From CAKOSP01 sp964369625 (GTDB lineage Bacteria; Bacillota_I; Bacilli_A; RF39; UBA660), in contig CAYJFC010000013.1 of assembly GCA_964369625.1 (NCBI GenBank), positions 1-35,096 on the forward strand: a stretch of DNA of 35,096 nucleotides, written 5' to 3'. The notes beneath the pieces were generated by a model. It saw only the letters and a list, made by a program, of their open reading frames with translations. It was not told the DNA's origin and did not search any database. Position numbers and translations under genes: made by a program. Shown here in pieces: positions 1 to 7,594 of the stretch (position 1 is the first letter of the stretch; every line of letters begins with the position of its first letter).

Positions 1-2
1 CT

Positions 3-614
3 GTAGATGTACATGTACTTCAAGGTGAAAGACCAATGGCTGCTGATAATAAAACTTTAGGAAATTTCCAATTAAGTAATATTCTGCCAGCTAGACGTGG
101 AGTGCCTCAAATCGAAGTTACGTTTGATATAGATGCAAACGGTATAGTAAATGTTAAAGCAAAAGATTTAGGAACAAATAAAGAACAATCAATTACAATT
201 ACTGCATCTACTAATTTAAGTGATGAAGAAATTGAAAGAATGGTTAAAGAAGCAGAGGCTAATAAAGAAGCTGATGAAAAGAAAAAAGAAGAAGCTAGTG
301 TTAAAAATGAAGCTGATGCAGCGGTATTTAGTACAGAAAAAGCTTTAGAGGATTTAAAAGATAAAGTAACAGAAGAAGAAAAAGCAAAAGCAACTGATGC
401 TATAGAGGCAGTGAAAAAAGCTTTAGAATCTAATGATACTGAAGTTATTAAAACTAAAACAGAAGAATTAAATAAAATTGCTATGGATTTAGCAGCCAAA
501 GTATATGAAACTGCAGCTAAAGAACAAGAAAGTGCTGGAGCTGGTGCAGAAAATGCTGAGCAAAATACTTCTAATGACAATGTAGAAGAAGCTAAATTTG
601 AAGAAAAGAAATAA
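3..614 (+). CDS. dnaK: Chaperone DnaK (Hsp70), C-terminal part; 5' end outside window
   Basis: This is the C-terminal third of the ATP-dependent Hsp70 chaperone DnaK, which binds exposed hydrophobic segments of client proteins in the cytoplasm and works with DnaJ and GrpE. The frame is open from base 3 (first residues VDVHVLQGERPM), so the ATG at 36 is an internal Met and not a start. The substrate-binding beta-sandwich is recognised by GERPMAADNKTLGNFQL and RGVPQIEVTFDIDANGI. It is followed by a charged helical lid (SDEEIERMVKEAE) and the tail EEAKFEEKK, which is typical of DnaK C-termini. It ends in TAA with a small hairpin directly after it, then a peptidase gene and dnaJ on the same strand, so it probably heads a chaperone operon whose promoter lies upstream of the window. 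The identification is secure; the ATPase domain cannot be seen here. Confidence 0.97.
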   Translation, partial: VDVHVLQGERPMAADNKTLGNFQLSNILPARRGVPQIEVTFDIDANGIVNVKAKDLGTNKEQSITITASTNLSDEEIERMVKEAEANKEADEKKKEEASVKNEADAAVFSTEKALEDLKDKVTEEEKAKATDAIEAVKKALESNDTEVIKTKTEELNKIAMDLAAKVYETAAKEQESAGAGAENAEQNTSNDNVEEAKFEEKK

Positions 615-640
615 GGTTCTATAATTAGAACCTTTCTATT
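613..640 (+). terminator. Short hairpin between dnaK and the M3 peptidase gene (terminator or attenuator)
   Basis: Arms AAGGTTCT (613-620) and AGAACCTT (627-634) form a perfect 8-bp stem around ATAATT, followed by TCTATT. The T-run is interrupted, and the next ATG is only about 20 bases away. Partial attenuation or an mRNA-processing/stability hairpin within the operon is as likely as full termination. No promoter is visible after it. Confidence 0.5.
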
Positions 641-655
641 ATGAAAGGGAATTTT

Positions 656-2443
656 ATGAATAATGTTTTAGAAAATGAAAAAGCTAATCTTTTTGATTTA
701 TATATAGATGATAAAAGTTTTATTAATGATTTAAATGAAACAGAAAAGAAAATAAACAAAATTAAAAAATACAGAAAAAAAGTTTTATTAAATCCTAATA
801 AACTATATGAAGTTTTATCTTTAGATGAACAAATAAGTATGGATTTAGAAAAATTATATGTGTATACTAAACTAAAATTTGATATGAATTTAGTAAATGC
901 TACTAATAATAAAAATTTTAATAAAGTTATTTCTTTATATCAAAAATATGGAATAGCTGCTTCATATTTAATTCCTGAAATTTTAGAAAAAGATTATAAA
1001 TTTATAAATAAATATTTAAATATGGAACCCAAATTAAAAAAATATGAAATTAATTTAATAGATATATTTAAATCAAAAAAACATATGTTAAGCATAACTG
1101 AAGAAAACATGATTACATCATTTTCTTCTTCGGTAAAAACAATGCAAGAAGCAATATTAAAAGTATTAAATATAGATATGCCTTTTGGCGAGTATAAAGA
1201 CCAAAAAATCACTAATGGTAATTATGAAGTTTTATTAATGAATGAAAATGATACAAATAAAAATGAAATATATAACCAATTTTTTATATCACTAAAATCT
1301 GTTAATAATACAGTAGGAACTCTTTTATGCGGAATTATTCATCATAACAATTTAATAAGTAAAATGAAAAAATATAAAACTACATTGGATATGATGTTAT
1401 ATAAAGAAGATGTTGATGCTTCAATATATGAAAATTTATTAAAAAATGTGAAAAAAAACATTAAAATATTTGATAAATATTGGGGGTTTAAAAAAGAATA
1501 TTTAAAAACTAAACAAATTAAATATTATGATATAAGTACAAATATGTTTAGTGCCTTAAATAAGGATTATTCATACGAAGAAGCGAAAAATTTGATATTG
1601 GAAGTTTGTTTGTTATTTGGAAGTGATTATAGTAATTTAGTGAACAAAATGTTTAGTGAATCTTGGATCGATGTGCATCCTAATAAAAATAAAAATGAGG
1701 TAGCATATACAACATGTGCTTATAAAACTCATCCATTCATATTTTTAAATTATAAGGGTAAATTTAGAGATGTATCTACATTATTTCATGAAATAGGTCA
1801 TGCAGCTCATTATAGTTATTCTAAAGAAAACAATAATTTTAGCAATTACGAAAATAAAATTTTTGTGGCAGAGGTAGCTAGTCAGGTTAATGAAATATTA
1901 CTTAATAAATATTTGTATTATAAAAGTAAAAATAAAGAAGAAAAATTATCTCTTCTTGAAGATAAATTAAAAGATTTTGAATTTATTATGAGAAAAAGTA
2001 CGATGAGTGCTGACTATGAAAAAATTATTCATGATTATGATGATAAATATGGAAATATTACGGTTGATATTTTAAATAAAGAATACTCAAAGTTACTCAA
2101 AAAATATTATTCTGATATATTCTTATCGGATGAGTTATTTACTTACGAATGGGTAAGACTTTCAATGATGTTTGGTAAATATTATGTTTATAAATATGCA
2201 ACAGGATATATGGCTGCGTTAGAAATTGCTCAAAATATTTGGGATAAAAAAGATGGTGCTATAGAAAATTATATTAAATTTTTAAAATTAGGCTCTACAA
2301 AATCTCCAGTTGATGCTTTAAAAGTAGCTGGTGTAGATATGATGAGTTCAAAATTATATACAAAGGGTTTTAAAAATTTTGAAAATACATTAAGTGAACT
2401 TGAAAAAATATACAATAGTAAGGAAGAATTAAACAATGAATAA
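656..2443 (+). CDS. M3-family oligoendopeptidase (PepF-like zinc peptidase)
   Basis: This is a cytoplasmic zinc metallopeptidase of family M3 (oligoendopeptidase F group), which cleaves short peptides. The zinc site is clear: HEIGH starts at about residue 378, and the third ligand is the Glu of EVASQVNE about 28 residues later. The C-terminal KYYVYKYATGYMAA segment is also typical of PepF. I chose the ATG at 656 because AAAGGGA (644-650) sits five bases before it as a ribosome binding site. The in-frame ATG at 641 would put that site inside the coding region. The resulting 595 residues match the family's usual length of about 600. It lies between dnaK and dnaJ and overlaps dnaJ by eight bases, so it is probably co-transcribed with the chaperones and may help degrade unfolded-protein fragments (inference). 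The family is certain; its substrate is not. Confidence 0.93.
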   Translation: MNNVLENEKANLFDLYIDDKSFINDLNETEKKINKIKKYRKKVLLNPNKLYEVLSLDEQISMDLEKLYVYTKLKFDMNLVNATNNKNFNKVISLYQKYGIAASYLIPEILEKDYKFINKYLNMEPKLKKYEINLIDIFKSKKHMLSITEENMITSFSSSVKTMQEAILKVLNIDMPFGEYKDQKITNGNYEVLLMNENDTNKNEIYNQFFISLKSVNNTVGTLLCGIIHHNNLISKMKKYKTTLDMMLYKEDVDASIYENLLKNVKKNIKIFDKYWGFKKEYLKTKQIKYYDISTNMFSALNKDYSYEEAKNLILEVCLLFGSDYSNLVNKMFSESWIDVHPNKNKNEVAYTTCAYKTHPFIFLNYKGKFRDVSTLFHEIGHAAHYSYSKENNNFSNYENKIFVAEVASQVNEILLNKYLYYKSKNKEEKLSLLEDKLKDFEFIMRKSTMSADYEKIIHDYDDKYGNITVDILNKEYSKLLKKYYSDIFLSDELFTYEWVRLSMMFGKYYVYKYATGYMAALEIAQNIWDKKDGAIENYIKFLKLGSTKSPVDALKVAGVDMMSSKLYTKGFKNFENTLSELEKIYNSKEELNNE

Positions 2444-3554
2444 AAAAGATTATTATGATGTTTTGGGGGTAAAAAAAGATGCTAGTGAAGCTGAAATTAA
2501 ATCAGCATTTAGAAAGTTAGCAAAAGAATATCATCCAGATAAAAATAAAACGGAAGGTGCTGAGGCAAAATTCAAAGAAATAGGCGAAGCTTATGCCGTT
2601 TTATCTGATCAAACTAAAAGAAGAAATTATGATCAATTTGGTCATGCTGGAACAACTGAAGGACCTGGTGGCTTCGGCGGCGGTTTTGGAGGCGGTTTTG
2701 ATGCAGGAGACATAGATTTAGATTCTATATTAAGAGATTTTTTTGGCGGAGGCTTCGGTGGAGGTTTTAGATCAAATTCTGGCAGCAGAGCAGCAAGAAA
2801 AGGAACTGATGTTAGAGTTACTATAAATCTTTCTTTTGAAGACGCTGTATACGGGACTAAAAAAGATATTAAATTGGATTTAGATGATGCATGCGAAAAA
2901 TGTGATGGAAAAGGTGGTTTTGGCGAGGCTACATGTAAAACATGTGGGGGAGCTGGAAAAGTTGTAACTGAGCAATCTACCTTATTTGGTGTAATGCAAT
3001 CCCAAAAAACTTGTCCCACTTGTAAAGGTAACGGCAAAAGTTATGAAACTAAGTGTTCTTCATGCAAGGGATCTGGAAGAACTAATAAAGAAAAAGTAAT
3101 TACAGTAGAAGTTCCTGAAGGAATTGATAATGGTTATGAACTTAGAATGACGGGTAAAGGTGAAGTAGGTTACAACGGAGGACCAAATGGTGATGTTTAC
3201 CTTCAGTTTAATGTAAAAGATCATCCTCTTTTTGAAAGAGATGGTAATGATATATATATTGAAGTGCCGATTACGGTTGCTGATGCGGCATTAGGGACTA
3301 AAAAAGAAATACCTACACTTCATGGAAATGTTTATTTAGATATTAATCCTGGTACTCAAAATTACACTAAATTAAAATTAAAAGGTAAAGGTGTAAAAAG
3401 TGTTAGAGGAAATTTTAAAGGAGATATGTATGCAGTTATAAATATACTTACTCCAACTAAATTAAGTAAAGAACAAAAAGAATTGTTTAAAAAATTAGAT
3501 AAAACAAATTTAGAAGATTCTAAAGAAATAAAAGAATTTAATAAATATTTATAA
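2436..3554 (+). CDS. dnaJ: Chaperone DnaJ (Hsp40)
   Basis: This is the Hsp40 co-chaperone that delivers unfolded clients to DnaK and stimulates its ATPase. All four parts are present. The J domain (about 1-70) carries the HPD motif at residues 33-35. It is followed by a Gly/Phe-rich linker (about 72-110). The zinc-finger domain has four CxxCxGxG-type repeats (CEKCDGKG from Cys153, then CKTCGGAG, CPTCKGNG, CSSCKGSG). The C-terminal client-binding domains contain the usual GDVYLQF and HPLFERDGNDI segments. At 372 residues it is full-length. The start ATG overlaps the end of the peptidase gene by eight bases, with AAGGAAG upstream, which indicates translational coupling. An intrinsic terminator immediately follows the stop codon. 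Confidence 0.97.
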   Translation: MNKKDYYDVLGVKKDASEAEIKSAFRKLAKEYHPDKNKTEGAEAKFKEIGEAYAVLSDQTKRRNYDQFGHAGTTEGPGGFGGGFGGGFDAGDIDLDSILRDFFGGGFGGGFRSNSGSRAARKGTDVRVTINLSFEDAVYGTKKDIKLDLDDACEKCDGKGGFGEATCKTCGGAGKVVTEQSTLFGVMQSQKTCPTCKGNGKSYETKCSSCKGSGRTNKEKVITVEVPEGIDNGYELRMTGKGEVGYNGGPNGDVYLQFNVKDHPLFERDGNDIYIEVPITVADAALGTKKEIPTLHGNVYLDINPGTQNYTKLKLKGKGVKSVRGNFKGDMYAVINILTPTKLSKEQKELFKKLDKTNLEDSKEIKEFNKYL

Positions 3555-3580
3555 AATGGCTATTTTAAGCCATTTTCATT
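3553..3580 (+). terminator. Intrinsic terminator of dnaJ
   Basis: AAAATGGC (3553-3560) pairs perfectly with GCCATTTT (3569-3576) around an 8-base loop. It begins inside the dnaJ stop codon. The A-run and T-run on either side could make it work in both directions. It marks the end of the dnaK-pepF-dnaJ unit. Confidence 0.75.
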
Positions 3581-3608
3581 TGACAAAAAACTTAAATATT
3601 AGTAAACT
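3580..3608 (+). promoter_or_regulatory. Sigma-A-type promoter for the surface-protein gene
   Basis: TTGACA (3580-3585), a 17-base spacer and TAAACT (3603-3608). The predicted transcription start at about 3615 leaves a leader of only about 11 bases before the ATG at 3626, with a weak AGTGG ribosome binding site. Confidence 0.75.
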
Positions 3609-3625
3609 TAAATCAGTGGTAATAT

Positions 3626-4852
3626 ATGAGAAAAAGATTTAAACTACCGCTGACGTTCTTAGGTTTATTGATAACTGGATGTATTTTGTTATTTGCTGGA
3701 TATACGTTATATTACGAAATAACTAGTGATGCAACAGTTGTTGTGGATTCACCGCTTTCAATAAACTATATGTCGCCGGTAATAATAGATAAAACAAATA
3801 ATACAGATATAACATTTTCTGTATCGAATAATGGTAGTGAAGAGGTTAGTTATTATATAGCTTTTGATGGAGTTGAAAGTGACATTTTAGCTTCTTTTGA
3901 ATTGTTTTTAAATAATCAAAGTTTTTTATCTGGGGAAGTAAAAAGTGAAATTGTTAAGAATGAAATTTTTATAAAACCAGGTGAAACGCACAGTTATTCT
4001 TTAGATGTTTTTGTTATAGATGCATCGTATTTTGAAGCAGAACTAATTGTGAAAAAAGTTACTGAAGAGAAAGTGACTTTTGGTCAAAAAATAATAAATG
4101 ATAATGAAATAAAAGATATGCCTGTAACGAATGTTGGAAAAAATGTCGCGACCACTGATGAAGGATTAATTAAAATAACAGAAAATAATCAGGATATATT
4201 TTATTTTAGGGGAAGTGTTCATAACAATTATGTTTTGTTTGCTGACACGCTTTGGCGTATTGTTAAAATAAATGAAGATGGATCGGTTAAATTAATTTTA
4301 AATGAAGATTTAGAGTCTATGTCTAAATATTACGAAAGTATAGATGCCATAGATTTTGGTAACTCTGAAATAAAAAAAGCTTTAGATTCATTTTATGATA
4401 TAAATTTAAGTTATTATTCTGATTACATTATAAATGAAAAATATTGTAATGATAATTCATTAGTTGATTCAAACAATTTAACATATGCAGCTTATAATAG
4501 AGCTCAAATAGATTATATTGCAACTTACACATGTATAGGAGAGGAAATTAACTCTAAGATAGCTCTTTTGACAGTAGATGAAGCGATGTTTGCTGGGGCT
4601 ACTTCATCAGAGGATAATAAATCAATATATTTAATAAATGACACAACAGATAATGATTTTTATTTAATGAGCGGCGCAAAATATTCAAGTAATTATTATC
4701 CATTTTTAATATCAGAAAACGGTAAGATAATATCTAATGTAGCAGGCAATTTATTACGTAGCATCAGACCTGTAATTAGCCTTTCTAAGAATGTAAATGT
4801 CACTGGAAGCGGTACATATGAAAATCCTTATAGCATTCAAATTAATAATTAA
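3626..4852 (+). CDS. Membrane-anchored surface protein with Ig-like region and C-terminal LRPxI/NPY module
   Basis: The function is unknown. A basic N-terminus (MRKRFK) precedes one hydrophobic helix (about 7-27), with no cleavage site I trust, so this is probably a single-pass protein with a long extracellular part. Residues of about 35-150 look like a beta-rich, Ig-like region. From about 190 there is a module with NNYVLFADTLWRIVKI, then IALLTVDEAMFAGA, and finally SIRPVISLSKNV followed by GSGTYENPYSI. A related arrangement ends the central part of the surface protein at 26817-28574, so the two share a module. From memory, similar proteins are abundant in uncultured low-GC gut bacteria and resemble the DUF6273 type; I cannot verify that here. 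It has its own promoter and stands alone between two conserved housekeeping clusters. The gene call is firm; its role is not known. Confidence 0.8.
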   Translation: MRKRFKLPLTFLGLLITGCILLFAGYTLYYEITSDATVVVDSPLSINYMSPVIIDKTNNTDITFSVSNNGSEEVSYYIAFDGVESDILASFELFLNNQSFLSGEVKSEIVKNEIFIKPGETHSYSLDVFVIDASYFEAELIVKKVTEEKVTFGQKIINDNEIKDMPVTNVGKNVATTDEGLIKITENNQDIFYFRGSVHNNYVLFADTLWRIVKINEDGSVKLILNEDLESMSKYYESIDAIDFGNSEIKKALDSFYDINLSYYSDYIINEKYCNDNSLVDSNNLTYAAYNRAQIDYIATYTCIGEEINSKIALLTVDEAMFAGATSSEDNKSIYLINDTTDNDFYLMSGAKYSSNYYPFLISENGKIISNVAGNLLRSIRPVISLSKNVNVTGSGTYENPYSIQINN

Positions 4853-4855
4853 AAG

Positions 4856-4884
4856 TTGCAAATAAATGTAAAATAAGCTATAAT
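4856..4884 (+). promoter_or_regulatory. Sigma-A-type promoter upstream of the small membrane-protein gene and mtaB
   Basis: TTGCAA (4856-4861), a 17-base spacer and a perfect TATAAT (4879-4884). The predicted start at about 4891 gives a leader of about 80 bases, much longer than elsewhere in the window. A second possible extended -10 (TGGTAAAAT, 4942-4950) lies closer to the gene. Confidence 0.75.
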
Positions 4885-4886
4885 AT

Positions 4887-4906
4887 TTTACACACGAATG
4901 TGTAAA
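4887..4906 (+). repeat. Perfect inverted repeat over the predicted transcription start (operator or 5' mRNA hairpin)
   Basis: Arms TTTACACA and TGTGTAAA flank a CGAA loop, starting two bases after the -10 box. Such placement fits a repressor operator. As RNA it would form an 8-bp hairpin with a tetraloop at the very 5' end, which can protect mRNA. It has no T-run and so is not a normal terminator. I do not recognise the motif; it is not CIRCE (TTAGCACTC). Confidence 0.6.
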
Positions 4907-4969
4907 GTTGTATTATGATTATTAATTATAATTTATAAAAATGGTAAAATTAATTAGTAGGTGAGGAAA

Positions 4970-5452
4970 ATGAAATTAATTAGCGATATAACAGATTTTT
5001 TTCAAACATTAACTTTTGTTGATTTTGTTTTCTTTTTTGCAGTTATTGTTTTATTAATATTAATAATTTCTCTTATATATTTTATAAAAATAAATGAAGA
5101 AGTATTAAAGGAAGATAGTTCAAAAGAAAAAAGTGATTTAGAACTTATTTCAGAAGCGATAGAAAAAGATAGTTCAAATAAAAGTGTTAACTTTACAACA
5201 TTTGAAAAAGAGCAGGAAGATAAAGCTATTATCAGTTATGATGAACTGGTAACTAAAAATAAAAATTATGATTTAAATTATTTGGAAGAAAAAGAAGTAG
5301 ATGGTGTATCTGTAAAAAAAATAAATTTAGAAGATATGTATTCTAGTGATGTTTTAAAAAAGGAAGAATCTGCTCCTATTAGAGTAATTAGTTATAAAAA
5401 AGAAGAAGAATTTTTACAAACTTTAAAGAATTTACAATCTATTTTAAATTAG
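4970..5452 (+). CDS. Small single-pass membrane protein of unknown function
   Basis: I do not recognise this protein. The start is placed at ATG 4970 because AGGTGAGG (4959-4966) is its ribosome binding site; the GTG at 4961 lies inside that site. It has 160 residues: a short N-terminus, one strongly hydrophobic helix (about 16-39, DFVFFFAVIVLLILIISLIY), then an acidic and Lys/Glu-rich tail of about 120 residues, predicted to be cytoplasmic and largely helical or disordered. It ends eight bases before mtaB and is probably co-transcribed with it. A scaffold or division-related role is possible for this shape but is not supported by any motif. Confidence 0.75.
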   Translation: MKLISDITDFFQTLTFVDFVFFFAVIVLLILIISLIYFIKINEEVLKEDSSKEKSDLELISEAIEKDSSNKSVNFTTFEKEQEDKAIISYDELVTKNKNYDLNYLEEKEVDGVSVKKINLEDMYSSDVLKKEESAPIRVISYKKEEEFLQTLKNLQSILN

Positions 5453-5460
5453 GGGGATAA

Positions 5461-6696
5461 ATGAATTTTTATATTGAAACACTTGGATGTAAAGTAAATT
5501 TATATGAATCTGAATATATTAAACAAACTCTTATTAAAAAGGGTTTTTCTTATGTTGAAGATATAACAAAGGCAGACATAGCTATTTTAAATACTTGTAG
5601 CGTTACCAATAATTCTGATAATAAATCTCTTAAAAGAGCTAGATTTATCAGAAAGAACAATCCTGATGCAATTTTTGCATTATGCGGTTGTAGTTCGCAA
5701 AATGATATAGAGAAATATAGTAATATTAAAATAGATATAGTACTTGGAAATAAAGATAAGTCTTTAATTCCTGATTTAATTGAAGAATACATTAAAACAA
5801 ATAAAAATTATATTAATATATGTAATCCAAAAGATTTAGAATTTGAAAATATGTTTATTGATAATTTTAGTCAAGTAAGAGCATATATTAAAATTCAAGA
5901 TGGTTGTGAAAATTTTTGTTCTTACTGCGTTATACCTTATGTAAGAGGAAAAGTAAGATTTAAATTATATAATGAAGTTCTAAAAGAAGTAAAATCATTA
6001 GCAAATAATAATATAAAAGAAATAGTTTTAACTGGAATACACACGGGAAGTTATCCTAATTTAGTTAATTTAATATCTGATATATCAAAAATAAATGGTA
6101 TTAAAAGAATTAGGATTTCTAGTATAGAAATAACTGAATTAAAAGAAGATTTTATAAAACTTCTTAAAAATAATAACGTAGTATGTGATCATTTACATAT
6201 TCCACTTCAAGCTGGAAGTGATGAAATTTTAAAAAGAATGAATCGTAAGTATGATCTATCTTATTATGAAAATAAAATTAATGATATTAGAAAAGTAAGG
6301 CCAGATATTAGTATATCAACTGATGTAATTGTTGGTCATCCTTATGAAAATGATGATTTGTTTGAGGAAACTTTAAAATTTTGTGAAAAAATGAATTTTA
6401 GCAAAATCCATGTTTTTCCGTATTCAGATAGGAAAGGTACTGCTGCATCAAGAATGGATGAACATGTAAGTGGTAATATAATAAAAAATAGAGTTAGAAA
6501 TTTAATTGATTTATCCAATATATTGGAAGAAAAATATAAAAACAAATTTATCAATAAAAAACTAGAAATTCTAATAGAATCAAATAATGATAATGATAGT
6601 AGTGGGTATACAAGTAATTATATAAAAATTAAAGTTAATGAAAAAATTGCTGTAAATCAAATGTATAATGTCGTATTGGAAAAAATAAATTTATAA
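5461..6696 (+). CDS. mtaB: tRNA (N6-threonylcarbamoyladenosine 37-C2)-methylthiotransferase MtaB
   Basis: This radical-SAM enzyme inserts sulfur and a methyl group into t6A at position 37 of tRNAs reading ANN codons, making ms2t6A. The N-terminal UPF0004 domain (IETLGCKVNLYES) supplies the ligands of the auxiliary cluster: Cys10, Cys46 and the Cys of the CGC motif (Cys77). The radical-SAM motif CENFCSYC gives Cys149, Cys153 and Cys156, followed by the HIPLQAGSD segment and a C-terminal TRAM-like domain. The sequence fits MtaB (YqeV) better than MiaB because of LGCKVN and the short N-terminus. In Bacillus subtilis yqeV lies close downstream of dnaJ, and the same neighbourhood is kept here. The ribosome binding site is AGGGGGAT. 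Length (411) is normal. Confidence 0.93.
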   Translation: MNFYIETLGCKVNLYESEYIKQTLIKKGFSYVEDITKADIAILNTCSVTNNSDNKSLKRARFIRKNNPDAIFALCGCSSQNDIEKYSNIKIDIVLGNKDKSLIPDLIEEYIKTNKNYINICNPKDLEFENMFIDNFSQVRAYIKIQDGCENFCSYCVIPYVRGKVRFKLYNEVLKEVKSLANNNIKEIVLTGIHTGSYPNLVNLISDISKINGIKRIRISSIEITELKEDFIKLLKNNNVVCDHLHIPLQAGSDEILKRMNRKYDLSYYENKINDIRKVRPDISISTDVIVGHPYENDDLFEETLKFCEKMNFSKIHVFPYSDRKGTAASRMDEHVSGNIIKNRVRNLIDLSNILEEKYKNKFINKKLEILIESNNDNDSSGYTSNYIKIKVNEKIAVNQMYNVVLEKINL

Positions 6697-6704
6697 GTAA
6701 ATGT

Positions 6705-6732
6705 TTGAAAAGTATAATAAATATGTTATACT
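6705..6732 (+). promoter_or_regulatory. Promoter with extended -10 for the gene at 6758
   Basis: TTGAAA (6705-6710), a 16-base spacer and TATACT (6727-6732) preceded by TG (TGTTATACT). The same extended -10 string occurs at 26784-26792. The predicted start is near 6739, with AGAGGTG and ATG 6758 close behind. Confidence 0.65.
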
Positions 6733-6736
6733 TTTT
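6708..6736 (+). terminator. Intrinsic terminator of mtaB, superimposed on the next promoter
   Basis: AAAAGTATAA (6708-6717) and TTATACTTTT (6726-6735) form a perfect 10-bp stem with an 8-base loop and a following T. The right arm contains the TATACT -10 box of the downstream promoter, so one stretch appears to serve both functions. Confidence 0.7.
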
Positions 6737-6757
6737 ATATGATAGAAGAGGTGCTAC

Positions 6758-7594
6758 ATGGATGAATTAACAAAATATCTTGAAGATAAAACAAATGAAA
6801 AAATAAATAATCCTTCACAGGCTAATCAAAGATATACAAAAGCTTTTAATGAAGCTATGGGGGTTACATCTACTAATAATGATGGTTTTGCAGATATTCA
6901 TTATATTTTAAATCAAAATACCAAAAAAAATTCTGTTCAGGTAAAACAAATACCTAAAAGAAGAAAAAAGAAAACATTTGATACAAATAGTCTTCTTAAA
7001 AGATTTTCAGCAGGAGCAGTAGCGGCTGCGATATTATATTTTGGCGGTGTTAAAGTAGGCGAGGCTATAGAATATAATAACACATATAATACAGAAATTA
7101 ATGAGGTCAAAGAGGAAATAATGGGAGAAGAATTTCAAAATTCTACAATAAACGGTTATTATTTTGATGTTAATTCTCAAGTAGATGAAAGTAAAAGTGT
7201 TATAAACTGGGATACATTAAAATCTTATGATGATGTAGTTTTAGAAATATATAAAGTTTATGATGCATATCCTATTGAAAAAACTAGTAATATAAATAAA
7301 TTTATTTCGCAGCTAAAAATTGATTATCCAAATAATGCAATTATTCAGGGATTAAGTGATTTTTCTGCGATTGGAGCTAGTCTAGGATTTGATTTATCTA
7401 CTGATGCAGGATATAACAATTTAAAATCAGAAATGAAAGAACGTATTGTTATTGAATCTAGTAAAAAAAATATTAAAGAAAGTTCTGCTGAAGAAATAGT
7501 GAACAACACTGGAACTGAAGAAGAATATAATACATATTTACAAAATTTAGAAAATACATACAATGAAAATCATGGAGGCGGATATGGAAGATAA
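6758..7594 (+). CDS. Unknown protein with one central membrane helix
   Basis: I do not recognise this 278-residue protein. Its N-terminal 80 residues are polar, with a basic patch (KRRKKK, about 68-72), so they are probably cytoplasmic. A weak hydrophobic, Ala/Gly-rich helix follows (about 83-104, AGAVAAAILYFGGVKV). The remaining 170 residues are acidic and Asn/Ser-rich, probably outside the membrane, and end in HGGGYGR. The positive-inside rule supports N-in/C-out. AGAGGTG is a good ribosome binding site. Its last 11 bases contain the start of the next small gene, whose ribosome binding site lies within its final codons, so the two are coupled. No catalytic motif is visible. Confidence 0.75.
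   Translation: MDELTKYLEDKTNEKINNPSQANQRYTKAFNEAMGVTSTNNDGFADIHYILNQNTKKNSVQVKQIPKRRKKKTFDTNSLLKRFSAGAVAAAILYFGGVKVGEAIEYNNTYNTEINEVKEEIMGEEFQNSTINGYYFDVNSQVDESKSVINWDTLKSYDDVVLEIYKVYDAYPIEKTSNINKFISQLKIDYPNNAIIQGLSDFSAIGASLGFDLSTDAGYNNLKSEMKERIVIESSKKNIKESSAEEIVNNTGTEEEYNTYLQNLENTYNENHGGGYGR

Noticed and set aside
107..580. Minus-strand open frame opposite dnaK
   Set aside because: It mirrors a conserved coding region and has a Ser/Ala-rich, low-complexity product; a shadow frame.
36..614. ATG at 36 as the start of a short protein
   Set aside because: The frame is open back to the window edge and the residues before it are a conserved part of DnaK.
2642..3037. Minus-strand Pro/Lys-rich frame opposite dnaJ
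   Set aside because: It is produced by the Gly-rich linker codons of dnaJ read backwards.
3555..3625. CIRCE/HrcA operator near the chaperone genes
   Set aside because: The TTAGCACTC/GAGTGCTAA motif is not present in the visible intergenic DNA; the dnaK upstream region is outside the window.
3626..3700. Lipobox-like ITGC at residues 16-19 of the first surface protein
   Set aside because: The sequence after the Cys stays strongly hydrophobic, which does not fit a mature lipoprotein; a simple membrane anchor explains it better.
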